From positions 1 through 64,000 of the forward strand of contig NZ_FXTM01000004.1 in NCBI RefSeq assembly GCF_900182585.1: a DNA stretch of 64,000 nt. Reading direction: 5' to 3'. The notes below the pieces were generated by a model that saw only the letters and a list, made by a program, of their open reading frames with translations, searched no databases and was not told the origin of the DNA. Numbering within the stretch: position 1 is the first letter of the stretch; each line of letters begins with the position of its first letter. The stretch comes from Balnearium lithotrophicum. Its GTDB lineage: Bacteria; Aquificota; Aquificia; Desulfurobacteriales; Desulfurobacteriaceae. Made by a program: the position numbers and the translations under genes. Positions 18,376 through 28,056 of this stretch are shown piece by piece.

Positions 18376-18957
18376 ATGAGAAGAGCAGAGGTTAAAAGGG
18401 AAACTAAGGAAACTCAAGTAGAGCTCTCCATAAACCTTGACGGAAGTGGAAGGTACAGTGTAGAAACGGACATCCCGTTTCTCACCCACATGGTGGAACT
18501 CTTTTCAAGACACTCCTCATTTGACGTTGAGCTGAAGGCAGAGGGAGATGTTGAGGTTGACCATCACCACCTCATAGAGGACGTTGGGATTGTTTTAGGG
18601 GAGGGGATAAGGAGGGCCCTTGGAGAAAAGAGAGGAATAAACAGGTACGGATTTTTCACCCTTCCCATGGACGAAACTCTAATCTCATCCGCCGTTGACC
18701 TTTCCGGAAGGCCTTTCTTTGTCTACAGGGGATTTCCAGAGTTTAAAACACTTATGGGAATAGAGTTTGACCTTTTCAGGGAGTTCTGGAAGTCCTTTAC
18801 AAACTCACTAATGTGCAATCTTCACATCACCTGCCACTACGGATTAAACCTTCACCACATGGCTGAGGGAACGTTTAAGTGTGTGGCGAGAGCTCTCAAA
18901 ATGGCAGTTTCCTTAACCAATAACGATAGTGTTCCATCTACAAAGGGAGTCTTGTAA
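18376..18957 (+). CDS. hisB: Imidazoleglycerol-phosphate dehydratase
   Basis: A 193-residue HisB that catalyses the sixth step of histidine synthesis. Manganese-binding histidine motifs DHHHLIEDVGI and HHMAEGTFK are both visible, as is LSGRPF. I chose ATG 18376, six bases after AAGGAG; a GTG at 18370 lies inside that site. It follows pheA closely, and its stop overlaps the ATG of the next gene (TAATG). Confidence 0.95.
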   Translation: MRRAEVKRETKETQVELSINLDGSGRYSVETDIPFLTHMVELFSRHSSFDVELKAEGDVEVDHHHLIEDVGIVLGEGIRRALGEKRGINRYGFFTLPMDETLISSAVDLSGRPFFVYRGFPEFKTLMGIEFDLFREFWKSFTNSLMCNLHITCHYGLNLHHMAEGTFKCVARALKMAVSLTNNDSVPSTKGVL

Positions 18958-19913
18958 TGAAAACTACGCTTGTAACAGGAGGAGCAGGTTTTATAGGTTC
19001 ACATTTAGTTGAGGAGTTACTAAAAGAGGGAAGGAGAGTTGTTGTTTTGGATGACCTGTCGTCTGGAAAGTTAGAAAATCTCCCCAAGTCGGAAAATCTT
19101 GAATTCATAGAAGGTTCTATTACCGATAGGAAACTCCTTAGAGAGATTTTCTCGGAATTTAAGTTTAAAACTGTTTTTCACCTTGCTGCAGTTCCGTCTG
19201 TAGAACTTTCCGTTAGAGAACCTCTAAAAACTCACGAGGTTAACTGTAATGGAACTATTTACTTGTTAGAGGAAGCTAAGAAAAGAGGAGTTGATAGGTT
19301 CATCTTCTCATCGTCTGCAGCCGTTTATGGAAATAGGCCTGAACTCCCCAAAAGGGAAGACCATCCTGTAGAGCCTGTTACTCCGTACGGTGTTGATAAG
19401 TACGCATCGGAACGTTTTGTAGTTAACAGTTATTTTCTCTACGGTCTTAAAGCAACTGCACTGAGATTTTTCAACGTTTATGGAGAAAGGCAGGATTCCA
19501 GTTCTCCTTATTCGGGAGTTATTTCAATTTTTATTGATAGGTTCATTCGATTTAAAAATGGAGAGAATGTAACAGTTGATGTTTTTGGGGATGGAAGACA
19601 AACGAGGGATTTTGTTTATGTAAAGGATGTTGTTAGAGCTCTACTCCTATGTGAATCTTCCAACGAGGCCTTTGGAGAAGTTTTTAACGTAGGAACGGGA
19701 AGAGAGACATCCCTTTTAGACTTGATTAAAACGTTAAAGGAAATAACGGGGGTTTCTCCTCCTGTCATTTTCAAACCTCCAAGAAAGGGTGATATAAAAA
19801 GGTCGTATGCCGATATAACAAAACTTTCAAATTTGGGTTATAAACCTGGATATTCCCTGAATGAAGGACTTAAGAGAACCTATCTTTGGGAAGAAAAGAG
19901 GAGGGGATTGTGA
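18957..19913 (+). CDS. NAD-dependent sugar-nucleotide 4-epimerase (PelX-like)
   Basis: A 318-residue extended short-chain dehydrogenase. The NAD site GGAGFIGSH is at residues 8-16, the catalytic pair Y144/K148 is in YGVDK, and the serine stretch FSSSAAVYG is at 117-125. It resembles UDP-glucose or UDP-GlcNAc 4-epimerases. As the first gene of a pel locus it most likely makes UDP-GalNAc for Pel, the role known for PelX in Pseudomonas protegens; that substrate is inferred. It overlaps hisB and pelC at its ends, indicating translational coupling. Confidence 0.85.
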   Translation: MKTTLVTGGAGFIGSHLVEELLKEGRRVVVLDDLSSGKLENLPKSENLEFIEGSITDRKLLREIFSEFKFKTVFHLAAVPSVELSVREPLKTHEVNCNGTIYLLEEAKKRGVDRFIFSSSAAVYGNRPELPKREDHPVEPVTPYGVDKYASERFVVNSYFLYGLKATALRFFNVYGERQDSSSPYSGVISIFIDRFIRFKNGENVTVDVFGDGRQTRDFVYVKDVVRALLLCESSNEAFGEVFNVGTGRETSLLDLIKTLKEITGVSPPVIFKPPRKGDIKRSYADITKLSNLGYKPGYSLNEGLKRTYLWEEKRRGL

Positions 19914-20398
19914 AATCAAAAATTTTTGTTTTGATACTTTCCGTTTTCTTCGTCTTAGGTTGTACACAAGTAAGTAGAGTAAAGGTATTGCCTACCAAGA
20001 AAAATACTTTAGCGGTTATTCCTTTTGAAAACTATACAGTTACTCCTCTCGCAGGATACAGAGTTGCTTCAATACTGGAAGGGGTTTTAAGAAGTAAGGG
20101 TTATAAAGTTTTAAATAGAGTTTGGAGTTATTCCGACCAAGAGCCGACCGAAGCAGACTTTAAAAAGTGGTGGAACAAGGCTATAAAGGAGGGAGCAACA
20201 CTGATAGTTTATGGAAGCGTTAATGAATTTAGGTACAAAACAGGTATTGACGGGGAACCTGCAGTAAGCGTAACAGTATACTTTTACAACGTAAATACGA
20301 AAAAAGTTGTTTGGAGCGCAACTCTTTCAAAATCAGGTCTTTCATTTCAATCTTTAGGAACAGTTTCTCAAGAGTTGTTCGACAAAATTTTTAAGTAA
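19910..20398 (+). CDS. pelC: PelC-like outer-membrane lipoprotein
   Basis: A 162-residue lipoprotein. The signal peptide ends in a lipobox (VLGC) with the acylated Cys at about residue 18. The mature part (LAVIPFENYTVTPLAGYRVASILEGVLRSKG and GATLIVYGSVNEFRYK) has the TolB/CsgG-like fold pattern known for PelC, which forms a ring at the outer membrane guiding Pel toward PelB. It starts with GTG overlapping the epimerase stop. Placement just before pelD supports the call. Confidence 0.8.
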   Translation: MKSKIFVLILSVFFVLGCTQVSRVKVLPTKKNTLAVIPFENYTVTPLAGYRVASILEGVLRSKGYKVLNRVWSYSDQEPTEADFKKWWNKAIKEGATLIVYGSVNEFRYKTGIDGEPAVSVTVYFYNVNTKKVVWSATLSKSGLSFQSLGTVSQELFDKIFK

Positions 20399-20409
20399 GG
20401 AAATTTTCT

Positions 20410-21666
20410 ATGAAGTTTAAGTTTCTTGAGAAGGAAATAATTACAGAAAAGATTTTAAGTATAGTAATTATAGAGGTTTTAATTTTTGTTGCATTCCTTT
20501 TTGTAGTTGGCTACTTCTTCAATCCAAATGATATCCTTTTTTTAAATTCTGTAATTTCTCCTGTTTTATTAATTCTAATAGTTTTTACTCTATATTACGG
20601 ATTTACTATAGGTATTTTCTTTCTAATTCTTCTATCATTATCCGCTCTATTTTTGTACAGTACCTATCCATTAAGTGTTATACTCTGGTATCTCATTATT
20701 GTCATTATTGGTGGAGAATTTCGATTCTACTGGAATAGAAAAATTGAGGAAGCTGAAGCTGTTAAAATTTACTACAGTGAACAGGTGGATACGTTAAGAA
20801 AAAATTTGTATTTACTAAAGCTATCCCATGACCAACTTGAAAACATTTATATATCTAGGCCTTTAAGTATTAGAAGAATTTTGGAGGATTTAAAGGAGAA
20901 TCTCTTAAAGAGCTCTGCTACGGAAGAAAAGTTAATTAGATTTTTTCTGTCTCTGTTATCCCAGAACTTTCAAGTTTTTAGAGCTGCAGTCTATGAGCTT
21001 TCAAAGGACAATCGATTGCTAAGTACCTATAAACTTGGAAATGCCTCCGATTTTTCGTTGGAGGATCCACTCATTGAAAAAGCTTTGAGTGAAGAGGAGA
21101 ATTTTATTCTGACTCCGAAGGATGCAGAGGACAAAATTGGAACTTCAGTAGTAGCTCTTGTAGAAACTATTGGTGATAGAAAGTATCTCCTTTCCATTCA
21201 GGATATTGACTTCAGTAATCTGTCTGAGGAGATAATTCACTATATATACGTTATTTTTTCCTACATAATTGAGGACCTTTTCTACGGAAGAGAACTAAGA
21301 GAAGAGGAAGTAAAAATCTGCTCCTTTGACTTTATGAAAGAATACAAAAAAGCGTACAACCTTTACAAGAAGTTTGGGACACAGTCTACTGTTGTTCTTA
21401 TGAAATTACTTTCTAATTATTCAGATGAAATTTATGAAAAGCTAAAGGAAAATTTGAGAACTCTCGATGTCCCTTGTCGAATTGAAAATAACTATGTAGC
21501 AATTCTATTGCCTTTAACCGGAAGAGCAGGAGCAAAATCATTTTCTAATAGGATTAGAAAGATTTTTGAAAAGGAAGTTTTAATTCTTGAAATTTTCAAT
21601 GTCGATTCCGACTTAAAGTCAATGTATGAAAAAATAAAATATTTTATTTCGAATAGAGAGAAATGA
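20410..21666 (+). CDS. pelD: PelD-like c-di-GMP receptor of the Pel synthase
   Basis: A 418-residue inner-membrane protein. Four hydrophobic helices lie in about residues 18-100, then a coiled coil, a GAF-like domain (about 150-295) and a C-terminal degenerate GGDEF domain. R350-T-L-D353 occupies the RxxD inhibitory-site position, exactly five residues before ENNYV (359-363), which replaces GGDEF and is followed by AILLP. It should bind c-di-GMP but not make it, as PelD does in Pseudomonas. Strongly AT-rich coding sequence. Confidence 0.88.
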   Translation: MKFKFLEKEIITEKILSIVIIEVLIFVAFLFVVGYFFNPNDILFLNSVISPVLLILIVFTLYYGFTIGIFFLILLSLSALFLYSTYPLSVILWYLIIVIIGGEFRFYWNRKIEEAEAVKIYYSEQVDTLRKNLYLLKLSHDQLENIYISRPLSIRRILEDLKENLLKSSATEEKLIRFFLSLLSQNFQVFRAAVYELSKDNRLLSTYKLGNASDFSLEDPLIEKALSEEENFILTPKDAEDKIGTSVVALVETIGDRKYLLSIQDIDFSNLSEEIIHYIYVIFSYIIEDLFYGRELREEEVKICSFDFMKEYKKAYNLYKKFGTQSTVVLMKLLSNYSDEIYEKLKENLRTLDVPCRIENNYVAILLPLTGRAGAKSFSNRIRKIFEKEVLILEIFNVDSDLKSMYEKIKYFISNREK

Positions 21667-22499
21667 ATGGTTTAAATGAGTTATTGATAATCTTTGTTTC
21701 CCTTATTTTGTTTAACTGGATATTTCTTCCGACAAGATTTAAACAGGATAGGCTATTTCCTCTATATTTATTTGAATTTTTATTGTTAGGACCCTTTGGC
21801 ATTTTCATTCTCCTTCTTCATCCAATTTTTCTTAAATTTCAAAAACCAAATCCTAAATATAAGCACTTAGAATTTAGTGATTTCAGAGTTCCTAAGTACT
21901 TCAAGCGTTCTTTAGGTGAAGCTGCTGTACTGAATCCAGATGAAAGGTTTATTTATTATCTAATAAATATAGGGAAAGCTTCGTATTTAAAGATATTAAA
22001 AAAATTTCTTAAAAGTAAGAATGATGAATTTCGGTTACTTACCTTTACCTATTTGGAAAAAAAAGAAAAGGAAATTTTGGAACATATTAAAAATTATCTT
22101 GTTAAAGTTAATAGTGACCCCCGTTTCTTTTATAACTTAGGGAAATTGTACTGGGAACTCGTTTATTCTTCAATAGTTGATGAGGAATTAGAAAAAATTT
22201 ACTTAGAAAAGGCCAAACTCTATTTAGAAAATCACTTAAGGTACTTTCCCTACGATGAACGCTCCCTTTTTTTGTTAGGTAGGATATATCATAGAAATCA
22301 AAGCTTTAACAAAGCTCTTTTTTACTACCAACAGAGTTTGGATTTTGGATTTCCCTCAGAGAGAATTTTGCCGTACATGATTGAGTGCCTCTTTAAATTG
22401 GGAAGAAGGGATGAAATTTTAAAGCTTAGAAGGGAAGTCTCTTATAGACCTTTAGCTTCTGATTTAAAGACAAACTCTATGCTAAGGGTGTGGCTTTAA
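21663..22499 (+). CDS. pelE: PelE-like membrane protein with TPR repeats
   Basis: A 278-residue protein with two N-terminal transmembrane helices (about residues 7-20 and 32-54) and a helical repeat region with TPR character (FYNLGKLYWEL; LFLLGRIYHRNQSFNKALFYYQQSLDFG). This matches PelE, a component of the inner-membrane Pel synthase complex with PelD, PelF and PelG. It overlaps pelD (ATGA) and pelF (TAATG), so expression is translationally coupled. Confidence 0.8.
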   Translation: MNGLNELLIIFVSLILFNWIFLPTRFKQDRLFPLYLFEFLLLGPFGIFILLLHPIFLKFQKPNPKYKHLEFSDFRVPKYFKRSLGEAAVLNPDERFIYYLINIGKASYLKILKKFLKSKNDEFRLLTFTYLEKKEKEILEHIKNYLVKVNSDPRFFYNLGKLYWELVYSSIVDEELEKIYLEKAKLYLENHLRYFPYDERSLFLLGRIYHRNQSFNKALFYYQQSLDFGFPSERILPYMIECLFKLGRRDEILKLRREVSYRPLASDLKTNSMLRVWL

Positions 22500-24013
22500 T
22501 GGTAGTGCTTGATAGGAACAAAAAAATTGACATTTTATTTATTAATGAAGGAACTTATCCCATGGTCCGGGGAGGGGTAGCAGATTGGATTTCTCAACTG
22601 ATACTGGGAAATCCAGATATAAACTTTGGTGTAATCTTTATTGGTTCGAGTGAAGACGATTACGAAGGAATTCGTTATGACCTTCCGGAGAATTTAGTTT
22701 TTTTGGATATAAACTATCTTTTTGAAGAAGCAAATTTGCCTAAATCTAAGGAACTGCAGGGAAGTGATGAGGTATATAAATTAAAACATTTTCTATCTGT
22801 GAAAAAAAACATACCTGAAGAGTTAAAAACTCTTCAGTTTTATACTGAAAAAGTAACTTTGGAAAAGTTCTTATATGGAAGAAAAACTTGGTATTTTCTT
22901 GAAGATATTTATTTGGAAAATAATTTAGAACTTCCCTTCATAGAGTTTTTCTGGACCGTAAGGAATCTCTTTTTACCTCTGTGGAAAGTAGCTTCTATAG
23001 CTGAAGACTTTGTAAGGAGAAAAAAAAGTCTAAGACTTATTCATTCTCCGTCTACAGGATACGCAGGATTCATGTCTTCCCTACTGAAGAAGGAATTGAA
23101 TGTTCCATTCTTATTAACAGAGCATGGCATATATGTTAAGGAAAGAAAGATAGATATCCTGAACAGTGATATATTCAGGAGTAAGGATATTTTTTCTACA
23201 AATCCCTTTGGTATCGACCCCTTGAAAGTTCTTTGGATTAACTTTTTTATCAACTTAGGCAAGATTTCCTATGGTTGTGCAGATAAAATTACTTCGTTGT
23301 ACGAGGATGCGAGAAAAGTTCAGATATCTCTTGGAGCTCCATCTGAAAAAACAGAAGTAATCCCAAATGGCATTAAAATAGAAAAGTTTAATGTTGTTTT
23401 AAAAATGGCTTCGCCAAAACCCGTAGTGGCTTTAATTGGAAGGGTAGTTCCAATAAAGGATGTAAAGACCTTTATAAAAGCAGTAAAACTGTTGAATACT
23501 AAAATTGATGTGAAAGGTTGGGTTGTAGGACCTACAGATGAAGACCCTGAGTATTACCAGGAGTGCTTAAACTTGGTAGAGATTTTAGGATTGGAGGGAA
23601 ATTTAGAGTTCCTTGGGTTTCAAAACGTTGTAGATGTATTGAAAGAAGTTGGAGTTTCTACGCTAACGTCTATTAGTGAAGGAATGCCTCTCGTAGTTCT
23701 CGAGTCGTTGGCTGGAGGTATTCCGTTCGTAGCTACAGATGTAGGGGCGTGTAGGCAGCTAATTTATGGTGGTTTAGATGAAGAAGATGTTAAGTTAGGA
23801 AAGGCTGGTATTGTTGTTCCTGTTGCCAGTCCTTTTGAAACTGCAAGAGCTTACGAAAGACTTCTAACAGATAGGGCTTTTTGGACAAATTGCAGTAGAG
23901 TAGGAAGAAAGAGAGTGGAGTACTATTACAGTTTTGATAAATTTTTACTTAACTATAAACGGCTTTACTCTTCACTAATGGGTACGGAATGGCAGGAATA
24001 TCCTTTGAATTAA
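22499..24013 (+). CDS. pelF: PelF-like glycosyltransferase (GT4)
   Basis: A 504-residue cytosolic glycosyltransferase that polymerises the Pel sugar from UDP-sugar. The PelF hallmark NEGTYPMVRGGVADWISQLI-like N-terminus is present, then a GT-B C-terminal half with VALIGRVVPIKDVKTFIKA and the retaining motif E394-x7-E402 (SEGMPLVVLES). ATG 22499 overlaps the pelE stop. Its 3' end overlaps pelG by 25 bases. Confidence 0.9.
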   Translation: MVVLDRNKKIDILFINEGTYPMVRGGVADWISQLILGNPDINFGVIFIGSSEDDYEGIRYDLPENLVFLDINYLFEEANLPKSKELQGSDEVYKLKHFLSVKKNIPEELKTLQFYTEKVTLEKFLYGRKTWYFLEDIYLENNLELPFIEFFWTVRNLFLPLWKVASIAEDFVRRKKSLRLIHSPSTGYAGFMSSLLKKELNVPFLLTEHGIYVKERKIDILNSDIFRSKDIFSTNPFGIDPLKVLWINFFINLGKISYGCADKITSLYEDARKVQISLGAPSEKTEVIPNGIKIEKFNVVLKMASPKPVVALIGRVVPIKDVKTFIKAVKLLNTKIDVKGWVVGPTDEDPEYYQECLNLVEILGLEGNLEFLGFQNVVDVLKEVGVSTLTSISEGMPLVVLESLAGGIPFVATDVGACRQLIYGGLDEEDVKLGKAGIVVPVASPFETARAYERLLTDRAFWTNCSRVGRKRVEYYYSFDKFLLNYKRLYSSLMGTEWQEYPLN

Positions 24014-25365
24014 AGAGGTTTTTGAAGAAGAAGAGTTTACTCTCAGTTATTATTGCTACTTCTTACTCTGCAGCGTTAAGTTCAGGAAACTGGATTATAG
24101 CAGTTATTTTCCTCTTTTTATTTTCAATTATTTCTCAAAAAATATCATCAAATCCACAAGTTATTGTGGAATTTGACACTTACATAACTTATTGTATAGC
24201 TATAAGCTTAATACTTTCTGGTTTCTTTCAGCTTTTATTTACTAGATATATAGCTGATAGGTTATTTGAAATGGAGGAAGAGAGAGTATTCCCTAATCTC
24301 ATGGGAAGCTTATTGTTATCTAATTTGGTTTCTCTATTTTTTGGGATTTTTATTTCCAACTATTTATTTTCCGGATTTTCAATCTATTATAAATTAATTT
24401 TTATTTTTACCATTTCTGTGTTATCCTCTGTGTGGATTCTAAATTCCTTACTTATTGGTATTAAGAAATTTAAATATGTTCTATTTTCCTATGTTTTGTC
24501 ATACTTAACGTTAGGTATACTAATGTTGGTTTTTTCCAAAAAGGGTATCTTGTACTTAATGACAGCATTTTACTTTAGTCAATCCCTTCTCTTAGCTTTA
24601 CTACTTTTTTTGATAACAAAGGAGTATTTTTCAACGAAACTTATTGAGTTTGACTTTCTTAAACCTAAGAGAAGTTTTTATTCTTTGGCTTTTATAGGTT
24701 TCTTCTACAATCTAGGGATATGGATAGACAAGATAATATTTTGGTTTCATCCTCTTACAGGAATGAAAGTTTTTGGCAATATAAGAGCCTCCTACATTTA
24801 GGATACACCTGTTATATTTGCTTATTTGGCCATAGTAGTAGGAATTGCTGTATTTTTCCTAGAGTTGGAAATTGACTTTTCCGTTGCTTATAATGACTAT
24901 TACAGTGCTGTGAGAAACTGGGGAAGTTTATCGGAGCTCTATAAGTTGGCCAATCAACTTATCTCTACTGGGAGGGAAACTATTTTTGATACTATGAGAA
25001 TACAAATAATATTTACAATATTCTTTCTCTTTGCTGAAGGTTACCTGTTTAAACTGTTAAAATTTCCCAGTATTTATTCCATTGTCTTAAATATCCTTTT
25101 GTTAGGGACATACATTCAATTGATATTTATGGTTATAGTAGCTATCTTAGAATACTTTGATAGAAGAAAAGAAGTTTTTTTAGTAACTTTCTCTTTTGCG
25201 TTTCTGAATTTGACTCTAACCTATCTGACAATAAATCTGGGACCTTACTATTATGGTTACGGCTTTGTTTACTCTCTTTTAATCTCTAGTTTGTTGGGAA
25301 TTTATATATTAAGGGGGTTTCTCCGTGATATTCATTATAGAACTTTTGTTCTTTTTGATAAGTAA
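23989..25365 (+). pseudogene. pelG: PelG-like polysaccharide transporter, interrupted by an in-frame TAG
   Basis: The reading frame encodes a multi-helix membrane protein (about 12 segments) opening with AGISFELKRFLKK, as in PelG, the inner-membrane transporter of the Pel synthase. A TAG at 24799-24801 stops it after 270 residues. The same frame then stays open to 25365 ([13 protein letters not shown] and more helices). Read through, the product would be 458 codons, close to the usual length of about 456. The interrupted position is one where related proteins usually have tyrosine, a single-base change. It may be a true recent nonsense mutation, a sequence error, or suppressed; TAG ends ordinary genes here (rpmG, queC), so it is not generally reassigned. 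Confidence 0.8.
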
Positions 25366-26458
25366 TGCTGTATGTGCTGAATATCCTAATTCCGTTCTTT
25401 TTTATTACTCAAATAGACCCATAACTAATGAACAGCTCAATAGATTTGATTGGATAGTTTTGGATAGTAACGCAAACTGTGTTCTAAAGGAAATAAGAGA
25501 ACAATTTTGGATGAAAAGGAAACCGAAATTAATAGGTTATTTAAGTATAGGAGAGGTAGAAAAGTCAGAAAAAAGTTTTTTTAAGAACTGTATACTTGGC
25601 AAAAATAAAGAGTGGAACTCCTATATTATTGACTTAAGAAAGGATACTTGTTTTAACAAACTTTTGAAAAAAGCAAGTATTATTCGTAACAAGGCATTTG
25701 ATGGATTTTTCCTTGATACGATAGATTCTTATCAAGCAGTTCTTCCAAGAGATGAATGGAAAGGTTACGAACGTGCCGAAGTAAAATTTATAAAAACCCT
25801 TAGGAAAAAGTATCCTGATTCTCTCATACTTGTTAACAGAGCTTTCAATATTTTTGATAATGTTAAGTCCTATATAGATGGATTTGTGGTGGAAGAATTA
25901 TTTTACAATATTGATTCTGAGGGAAATATTGAGGAAAATTCTAAGGATGAAGTAAATTATTTAATAAATAAACTTAGCTATATTAAGAGGAATGGCATTC
26001 CTGTTATTGTTATAGACTATATTCCTTCCTATAGAATTGACTTAATTTGGAAAGATTTAATAAATATAAGGAAGTTAGGTTTTATTCCATACATTTCAAA
26101 TAGAAATCTATGTGTTATTGGATATTCCTGTGGTATAGAGATACCGCGGAAAGTAATCCTTATCTACGATTCAACATTTACTTTTTCTAAAATAAGACAG
26201 GTTAGTGCCGCTAATAGACTTCTGCAATTACCCGTGGAATACTTAGGATTTAAACCGGAAATTTACGATATAAACAGAGAAAAACTACCTCCTCCCTATA
26301 AATCTGAGGGTTACTTAGGAGTAATAGTAACACAAGTTAGTAAAAAAAACTTATTAAAGCTTGACAGTTGGCTAATAAAAGCAAAGAAGAATGGGTTGAA
26401 AATTTTCTTTTTTAATAATCTTCCTCTAAAAAAAAACTATTTAAAGAGTTTGGATTAA
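25325..26458 (+). CDS. pelA: PelA-like protein, N-terminal glycoside hydrolase part (frame breaks at its end)
   Basis: A 377-residue product starting at GTG 25325 inside the end of pelG. A signal peptide (about residues 1-18) leads into a GH114 endo-alpha-1,4-polygalactosaminidase-type domain. [12 protein letters not shown] carries D131/D134, and VVEELF carries E190/E191, matching the acidic active site of the PelA hydrolase domain. A second domain follows (about 270-377). The frame ends at TAA 26456, just after an A9 run; the continuation lies in the -1 frame. Together with the next entry this is one PelA of about 910 residues. Confidence 0.82.
26428..26437 (+). other. A9 run / slippery heptamer at the pelA frame junction
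   Basis: Nine A's (26428-26436) precede C26437. In the zero frame the end reads AAA-AAA-AAC, so A-AAA-AAC (26431-26437) is an in-phase -1 slippery heptamer. A -1 shift, or one extra A in the transcript, joins the two halves of pelA exactly. No clear stimulatory structure is visible beyond a weak 4-bp hairpin. Confidence 0.6.
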
Positions 26459-26592
26459 ACGTTGTTACTAATGTTCCTTTAACCTTTCCTAAGATAAAAA
26501 AGTTTGTAAAGTTCGGATTTGAGAAACCTTTAACTTTAAAACCTCCATCTTTTCTAATTAACTATGGAGATAGTATACTAAAACCGCTTGTA

Positions 26593-28056
26593 GTGGAGAT
26601 ATTCTCTCCTAAACTTGTTCACGTTCCTTTTGCTATAACCAAATGGGGTGGATATTCACTGGATAATGCCTTTTTGGATGAAGATAAGGAACTGTGGAGT
26701 TATGACCCATTTAAACTATTTAGAGAAGTGTTTAATCCTTCATTCCCAGCTCCAGATATTACTACGGAGAATGGTAATAGGATTTTAATTGCTCATATAG
26801 ATGGGGATGCCTTTTTTGGAGTTGCTGACTTTAACCCAAAAAAACACTTAGGGGAAATTTTAAAAGAAGAAATTCTTACAAAATTCAAGATTCCTCATGG
26901 AGTAAGTGTAATAGAGGGGGAGATTGCTCCTTGGGGACTCTATCCGAATGAATCGAAGAAACTTATGAAAATAGCCAAAGAAATTTTCGCTCTTCCAAAC
27001 GTTGAAATGGCGTCCCATACGTTCTCTCATCCTTTTGATTGGAGAATTGTAGGAAAGAATTCAAAAGGACTACCAGCTGCTCACAATCTTCCTATAAAGG
27101 GATATGTATTTAATGTTAAAAGAGAAATTTTTGGTTCTGTTAATTTTATTAACAGATATCTATCTCCAGATGGTAAAAAAAGAACAATGGATTTATTCTG
27201 GTCAGGAAATTGTGACCCTGACAGGAATGCTGTTGAACTTACTTATAAGGCAAAGGTTTATAACATGAATGGAGGAGATACAACTATAAATTATTCAGAA
27301 CCTTTCTTATCATGTGTCGCTCCATCTGGAGTTAATTTTGGGAACTTTTATCAGGTTTATGCTCCAATATCGAATGAAATGTACTACACCAACGATTGGC
27401 ACGGTCCCTATTGGGGATTTATTAGAGTTATTCAAACGTTCAAACTTACAGATAAGCCGAGACGACTGAAACCAATAGATATTTATTATCACTTTTATTC
27501 CTGTCAGAAATTATCATCTCTTAATGCTTTAAAAAAAGTTTACAAGTACGCTCTATCTCAAGAGGTTATTCCTCTCTTTCCTTCCCAATATTCACAGATT
27601 GTTTTGGATGCTCGAAATACAGTTATCTATGGCAATAGGAAGGAAGGCTTTACAGTAAAAAATCAGGGATTTTGTAGGACACTAAGAGTACCCATTTCCT
27701 GGGGATATCCTGATGTTTTAAGGAGTGTTGGAGTAATAGGTTATAGGAAGATAAATAATTATTACTATATTCATCTATCAGGAAGTGGTAGCTATAAGTT
27801 ATTGTTTTCTAATAAAAAACCCAAATTTCGACTTATTAGTTCAAATGGAAGAGTAAAGAAGTGGATAGAAAAGAAGAAAGGTAATTTTATTCTTTTAGAT
27901 TTGGAGCTCCAATCATACCAAAAACCAACTTATGCTAATTTAGAAAGCAGTTGTAGAATAAAATTGCTTAAAGGGCGTATTGAGAAAAGGAAAAAAACTC
28001 TATACAGATTATTAGGAGAAAAGGGTATTGAACTCAAAGTCATTTGCTCTAAGTGA
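26593..28056 (+). CDS. pelA: PelA-like protein, C-terminal deacetylase part
   Basis: This frame is open from 26419; the first usable start alone is GTG 26593, with no convincing ribosome site, which argues it is made as part of a fusion. The product is the PelA polysaccharide deacetylase domain. HIDGDAF (H68, D70, D72) and SHTFSHPF (H142, H146) give the expected metal-binding Asp/His set. The far C-terminus (about residues 350-487) is a beta-rich domain. PelA partially deacetylates Pel in the periplasm, making it cationic. Its end overlaps the next gene. Confidence 0.82.
   Translation: MEIFSPKLVHVPFAITKWGGYSLDNAFLDEDKELWSYDPFKLFREVFNPSFPAPDITTENGNRILIAHIDGDAFFGVADFNPKKHLGEILKEEILTKFKIPHGVSVIEGEIAPWGLYPNESKKLMKIAKEIFALPNVEMASHTFSHPFDWRIVGKNSKGLPAAHNLPIKGYVFNVKREIFGSVNFINRYLSPDGKKRTMDLFWSGNCDPDRNAVELTYKAKVYNMNGGDTTINYSEPFLSCVAPSGVNFGNFYQVYAPISNEMYYTNDWHGPYWGFIRVIQTFKLTDKPRRLKPIDIYYHFYSCQKLSSLNALKKVYKYALSQEVIPLFPSQYSQIVLDARNTVIYGNRKEGFTVKNQGFCRTLRVPISWGYPDVLRSVGVIGYRKINNYYYIHLSGSGSYKLLFSNKKPKFRLISSNGRVKKWIEKKKGNFILLDLELQSYQKPTYANLESSCRIKLLKGRIEKRKKTLYRLLGEKGIELKVICSK

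Noticed and set aside
24799-24801. TAG as a reassigned amino-acid codon
   Set aside because: TAG ends ordinary genes here (rpmG, queC), so a general reassignment is not supported.
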